In this document: one piece after another, positions 7,587 to 9,523 of the stretch
Numbering within the stretch: the stretch's first letter is position 1
Layout: each line of letters begins with the position of its first letter
Assembly: GCA_021807845.1 (NCBI GenBank)
Contig: JAKBCM010000047.1
Span: 1-9,523 of the forward strand
Direction of reading: 5' to 3'
Length of the DNA: 9,523 nucleotides
Source: Pseudomonadota bacterium
GTDB lineage: Bacteria; Pseudomonadota; Gammaproteobacteria; Legionellales; Legionellaceae
Made by a program: the position numbers and the translations under genes
The notes under the pieces: model-generated
Databases searched by the model: none
Seen by the model: only the letters and a program-made list of their open reading frames with translations
What the model was told of the DNA's origin: nothing

Positions 7587-8735
7587 ATGAAATCTTCACA
7601 TGTATTTACTTCTGAATCTGTGTCAGAAGGACATCCAGACAAGATTGCTGATCAAATTTCAGATGCGATTTTAGATGCTATCATCGCTCAAGATTCTAGA
7701 GCACGAGTCGCTTGTGAGACATTTGTGAAAACAGGGATGGTGTTGGTTGGTGGAGAGATCACCACGAGCGCGTGGGTTGATGTTGAAGAAATCACCCGAA
7801 GAGTCATCAAAGACATTGGTTATAGTAGTTCGGAAATGGGATTTGATTGGGAGTCATGTGCTGTATTGTCAGCCATTGGTAAACAATCGACTGATATTGC
7901 TCAAGGGGTTGATAATCAACAAACCAAGCAATTGGGGGCAGGTGATCAAGGCTTGATGTTTGGGTATGCCAGTCGTGAGACAGATGTGTTTATGCCGGCA
8001 CCCATTGCTTATGCGCACCGTCTGATGGAGCGCCAAGCAGAGTTACGTAAAACCGGTAAGTTGTCTTGGTTAAGACCCGATGCTAAGTGTCAATTGACTT
8101 TAAATTACCAAGAGGGAAAACCCGTTTCAGTGGATACGGTTGTGTTTTCGACCCAACATGCGCCCAGCGTGAGTCATAAAGATTTGGTTGAAGCGGTCAG
8201 AGAAGAGATCATCAAACCAATTCTTCCAAAGGATTGGCTGTTGGCGCAAACCAGATACTTCATCAATCCAACTGGACGGTTCGTGATTGGTGGGCCTTTA
8301 GGGGACTGTGGTTTAACGGGTCGTAAAATTATTGTTGATACCTATGGTGGTATGGCAAGACATGGGGGAGGATGTTTTTCGGGTAAAGATCCATCCAAAG
8401 TAGATCGTTCTGCTGCCTATGCCGCAAGACATGTGGCTAAAAACATCGTCGCCGCAGGGATTGCTGATAAATGTGAAATTCAAGTCTCTTATGCGATTGG
8501 GGTTGCCGAGCCCACTTCTATTTTTGTAGAAACTTTTGGGACTGGGCATCTATCCAATGCCACCATCATTGATTTGATTCATACGCATTTTGATCTAACG
8601 CCACAAGGCATTATCAATCACCATGATTTATTGCGTCCCATTTATCAAAAAACGGCGACTTATGGCCATTATGGTCGTGATGATTTTCCCTGGGAGCGTT
8701 TAGATAAAGTCGCTCAGTTGCAAAAAGCACTGTAG
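7587..8735 (+). CDS. metK: S-adenosylmethionine synthetase
   Basis: MetK makes S-adenosylmethionine from methionine and ATP in the cytoplasm. The 382-residue protein (E. coli 384) starts [19 protein letters not shown], with the ATP-contacting His16 and metal-binding Asp18. It carries both family signatures, [12 protein letters not shown] and [20 protein letters not shown], plus [11 protein letters not shown] and [20 protein letters not shown]. The start at 7587 has a strong ribosome site AAGGAG (7571-7576) ten bases upstream. The frame is open back to an ATG at 7548 inside carA, but that start lacks a ribosome site and would add a lysine-rich leader foreign to the family. The gene sits 22 bases after carA and 26 before ahcY, so the three are probably co-transcribed. 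No SAM riboswitch fits in the gap. Confidence 0.97.
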   Translation: MKSSHVFTSESVSEGHPDKIADQISDAILDAIIAQDSRARVACETFVKTGMVLVGGEITTSAWVDVEEITRRVIKDIGYSSSEMGFDWESCAVLSAIGKQSTDIAQGVDNQQTKQLGAGDQGLMFGYASRETDVFMPAPIAYAHRLMERQAELRKTGKLSWLRPDAKCQLTLNYQEGKPVSVDTVVFSTQHAPSVSHKDLVEAVREEIIKPILPKDWLLAQTRYFINPTGRFVIGGPLGDCGLTGRKIIVDTYGGMARHGGGCFSGKDPSKVDRSAAYAARHVAKNIVAAGIADKCEIQVSYAIGVAEPTSIFVETFGTGHLSNATIIDLIHTHFDLTPQGIINHHDLLRPIYQKTATYGHYGRDDFPWERLDKVAQLQKAL

Positions 8736-8761
8736 ATCCAACTGTTTAGGAGTCAAAGGTA

Positions 8762-9523
8762 ATGATATCAACCAAAGAAGTGAACAAAGGAATGGACCAT
8801 AAGATAAAAGATAGTTCACTTGCGTCCTGGGGAAAGAAAGAAATAGCCATCGCTGAAACCGAAATGCCAGGACTGATGGCACTTCGACAAGAGTTTGGTA
8901 AAACAAAACCCTTACAAGGTGCGCGCATAGCGGGCTGTTTGCATATGACCATTCAAACAGCGGTATTGATAGAAACGCTCATTGCATTGGGTGCTGAAGT
9001 AAGGTGGTCTTCTTGTAATATTTATTCAACTCAAGATCATGCGGCTGCAGCGATTGCTGCCCAAGGGATCCCTGTTTTTGCCTGGAAAGGAGAAACAGAA
9101 GAAGAATATTGGTGGTGTGTTGAACAAACCGTGCATGGTCCAAATGGTTGGACACCCAATTTGTTACTAGATGATGGTGGCGATCTGACCCAAATCATTC
9201 ATGAAAAGTACCCAAAATTGCTGCAATCAATCAAAGGGGTTTCAGAGGAAACCACCACAGGAGTGGCCAGACTGTATGAAATGGCCAAAAAAGGTCAACT
9301 AAAAATGCCTGCTATCAACGTGAATGATGCGGTGACAAAGTCAAAGTTTGATAATTTATATGGTTGTCGCGAATCTTTATTGGATGGGTTAAAACGTGCA
9401 ACTGATGTGATGGTAGCGGGTAAGCTTGCTTTGATCCTTGGTTATGGTGATGTGGGTAAAGGATGTGCGCAAGCCTTAAGAGGACAAGGAGCGACGGTTT
9501 GTGTGGCAGAAATAGATCCTATT
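8762..9523 (+). CDS. ahcY: S-adenosylhomocysteine hydrolase, N-terminal 254 residues (cut by window end)
   Basis: AhcY splits S-adenosylhomocysteine, the inhibitor left after methyl transfer, into adenosine and homocysteine using bound NAD. The visible part starts [20 protein letters not shown] and shows [15 protein letters not shown] (His61), [21 protein letters not shown] (Asp138), SEETTTGV and [13 protein letters not shown] (Lys193, Asp197, Asn198). The NAD-binding loop [18 protein letters not shown] and EIDPI follow. All catalytic residues expected in this part are present. [18 protein letters not shown] runs straight into the SEETTTGV block, so the roughly 40-residue insertion found in many bacterial AhcY proteins is absent; this is the short form also seen in animals. 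The start at 8762 has AGGAG (8748-8752) nine bases upstream; an in-frame ATG at 8792 is less well placed. The gene is 26 bases after metK, which supplies the previous step of the same cycle. Confidence 0.96.
   Translation, partial: MISTKEVNKGMDHKIKDSSLASWGKKEIAIAETEMPGLMALRQEFGKTKPLQGARIAGCLHMTIQTAVLIETLIALGAEVRWSSCNIYSTQDHAAAAIAAQGIPVFAWKGETEEEYWWCVEQTVHGPNGWTPNLLLDDGGDLTQIIHEKYPKLLQSIKGVSEETTTGVARLYEMAKKGQLKMPAINVNDAVTKSKFDNLYGCRESLLDGLKRATDVMVAGKLALILGYGDVGKGCAQALRGQGATVCVAEIDPI

Noticed and set aside
1..9523. CRISPR array, tRNA, rRNA, integrase, transposase or toxin-antitoxin pair
   Set aside because: I found no spaced direct repeats, no clover-leaf sequence and no such proteins on either strand; minus-strand frames opposite dnaK, dnaJ, carA and metK are shadows of the real genes.

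Overview
The window looks like a chromosomal segment of a moderately AT-rich gammaproteobacterium. The gene set is grpE, dnaK, dnaJ, carA, metK and ahcY, with a class II DAHP synthase pointing away from grpE. From memory, not from a search, a chaperone cluster close to metK and ahcY recalls Legionella and its relatives, and a Legionellales-type host is my best guess. Protein lengths and motifs fit that group, but the sequence alone does not prove it.

Layout. Positions 2-817 (+) hold the 3' part of a murein L,D-transpeptidase gene of the YkuD_2 type. Its reading frame is broken near 30-110 and its catalytic histidine codon is missing. A CCCGGGT/ACCCGGG hairpin repeat (826-858) sits between this remnant and the converging class II DAHP synthase gene (882-2210, -). 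A divergent intergenic region (2211-2401) carries a probable housekeeping promoter for the DAHP synthase and a very good heat-shock (sigma-32) promoter for grpE. Then follow grpE (2402-3007), a second near-consensus sigma-32 promoter, and dnaK (3108-5042). A palindromic repeat of about 90 bp fills most of the dnaK-dnaJ gap. dnaJ (5196-6323) ends in a terminator-like hairpin. carA (6437-7564), metK (7587-8735) and ahcY (8762 to the window end) follow with gaps of 22 and 26 bases and look like one operon.

How the genes work together. GrpE, DnaK and DnaJ form one chaperone machine: DnaJ delivers clients and stimulates DnaK's ATPase, and GrpE exchanges the nucleotide. grpE and dnaK each have their own heat-shock promoter of the same design. 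MetK makes S-adenosylmethionine and AhcY removes the S-adenosylhomocysteine left after methyl transfer, so they are two steps of the activated methyl cycle. CarA supplies ammonia for carbamoyl phosphate (arginine and pyrimidines), but its partner carB is not next to it here. DAHP synthase opens the shikimate pathway.

Most of the window is ordinary housekeeping sequence, and I see no undescribed system. The points worth a second look are the decayed transpeptidase, the palindromic repeat inside the chaperone cluster, the paired sigma-32 promoters, the carA-metK-ahcY arrangement with an A9 tract at the carA/metK junction, and the short eukaryote-like form of AhcY.
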